From the NCBI GenBank assembly GCA_016946835.1, contig JACVTC010000034.1, positions 64,001 to 128,000 on the forward strand: a DNA stretch of 64,000 nucleotides, given 5' to 3'. Source of the DNA: Neocallimastix lanati (nom. inval.). Its lineage: Eukaryota > Neocallimastigomycota > Neocallimastigomycetes > Neocallimastigales > Neocallimastigaceae. The notes under the pieces were generated by a model. The model worked only from the letters and a program-made list of their open reading frames with translations. It did not search any database and had not been told where the DNA came from. Below, one piece after another: positions 62,942 through 64,000 of this stretch. The position numbers and the translations under genes were made by a program. Within the stretch, counting starts at the first letter, position 1. Each line of letters begins with the position of its first letter.

Positions 62942-64000
62942 AACTACATAAAAATTGATAATAATAAGATTAAAATTAAAATATTGATAATATATATATA
63001 TATATATATAAATATAATTACTATATTAAATATTAAATATAAAACATAAAATTTATATACAGAATTTGTATGATTTTTGTTTTTATATGATTTAAAAAAG
63101 TGAATAATACAATAATTATATTAAATTATGAACTACATAAAAAACTACATAAAAAAAAAAATAATAAATACATATAAATATTATATTACTATATTTTCTA
63201 TTAAACTTATTAATGAATTTTATATTTAAATAGTTATTTATATATACTTCAAATTTTACTTAAATATATAGATAAAAAGTATTATAGAAATATTGAAATA
63301 TAATTCAAAATATATAATCCCATATAATATTTCTGTATATATAATAAATTTTGAAAAAAAAAGTTATAATAAAATCGACTTTTTATGATTACTAGATATT
63401 ACTAATTGTGAATTACTGAAAAATAATATTTCTTGACGATTTAATTCTTATTTATTTTCTTGTTATTAATAATTATATGAATATTTAATAATTTATTTTT
63501 ATATATGTAATGTATAATAATAATTTTTGAAAAAAAAATTTTTTTGAGTTTTTTTTTTAATAATTTTTTTTTTTGGTATAATATATATATTTTATATAAA
63601 AAGTGATCGAATAGATTTAATATTTTATAAAATATTGAATAATTTTTTATTTTATTTTATTTTAATTTTATTTTATTTAATTTGTACTTTAATTATATAT
63701 TAATCTTCTATTTGTTTATTTTATTCAATATTTAATATCAATCTTCATCTTACATCTATATTTCTACTATTTATTTTATTGTGTTTTATTTCAATCTGTA
63801 CTTTATATTTATATTTCTACTGCTTGTTTTATTTTATTTTACTCAATCTTCATTTTACATCTATATTTCTACTATTTATTTTATTGTATTTTTATTTCAA
63901 TCTGTACTTTATATTTATATTTCTACTGCTTGTTTTATTTTATTTTATTATAAAAAATATTTTTTAAAAAAACTTCAAAAATATAATAAAAAATATGAAA
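62041..64000. other. AT-rich spacer with long T runs
   Basis: No supportable gene. Contains (TA)n tracts, a 25-A run (62066-62090), a 47-T run (62625-62671), a 47-T run (62888-62934) and the tandem repeat at 63741-63950. The receptor promoter presumably lies at its left end. Confidence 0.6.
63741..63950 (+). repeat. 105-bp tandem duplication
   Basis: Two units starting ATCTTCAT at 63741 and 63846 share ACATCTATATTTCTACTA, CAATCTGTACTTTATATT and CTACTGCTTGTTTTATTT in order. They differ at a handful of bases. The open frame across it (63779-63967) is low-complexity. Confidence 0.85.

Overview
The window looks like nuclear DNA of an anaerobic gut fungus (Neocallimastigomycota). Three things support this: the intergenic sequence is almost pure A/T with long homopolymers and AT-only satellites; there is a 437-residue xylose isomerase of the Piromyces type (a gene these fungi took from Bacteroidetes-like bacteria); and there is an intron-containing receptor that joins a bacterial-type solute-binding domain to a seven-helix class C GPCR core. 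The genus cannot be decided from the sequence alone.

Layout. Positions 1-8,540 hold two adjacent copies, and the start of a third, of a composite unit of about 4 kb. Each unit carries a decayed LINE-type reverse transcriptase piece (+), a decayed gag-like stretch (+) and a decayed ankyrin-repeat stretch (-). Copy B also carries a 161-bp SINE-like insertion with 16-bp target-site duplications. Positions 8,797-10,571 hold another ankyrin-repeat relic and a Ty1/copia pol relic riddled with poly(A) runs. Positions 13,684-46,466 hold the four intact intronless genes, all on the minus strand: two xylose isomerases, then two family-43 glycoside hydrolases. They are separated by gene-free, AT-rich spacers with heptanucleotide satellites. 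Positions 53,289-57,215 hold a (AAAT)n/(AAT)n microsatellite of over 500 bp, a Ty3/gypsy RNase H relic and a Ty1/copia relic with a probable 3' LTR. Positions 58,132-61,773 hold the receptor gene on the minus strand, with at least four coding exons; its extreme 5' exon is unresolved.

How the genes fit together (inference). Neither hydrolase nor isomerase has a visible signal peptide, so a cytosolic route is plausible: imported xylo- or arabino-oligosaccharides are cut by GH43, and the released xylose is turned into xylulose by xylose isomerase. Both steps are duplicated. Within each pair the encoded proteins are identical and all nucleotide differences are synonymous, while the flanks have diverged, which suggests homogenisation by gene conversion or very strong constraint. 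The neighbouring receptor may sense a carbohydrate or other small ligand, but nothing in the sequence ties it functionally to the sugar genes.
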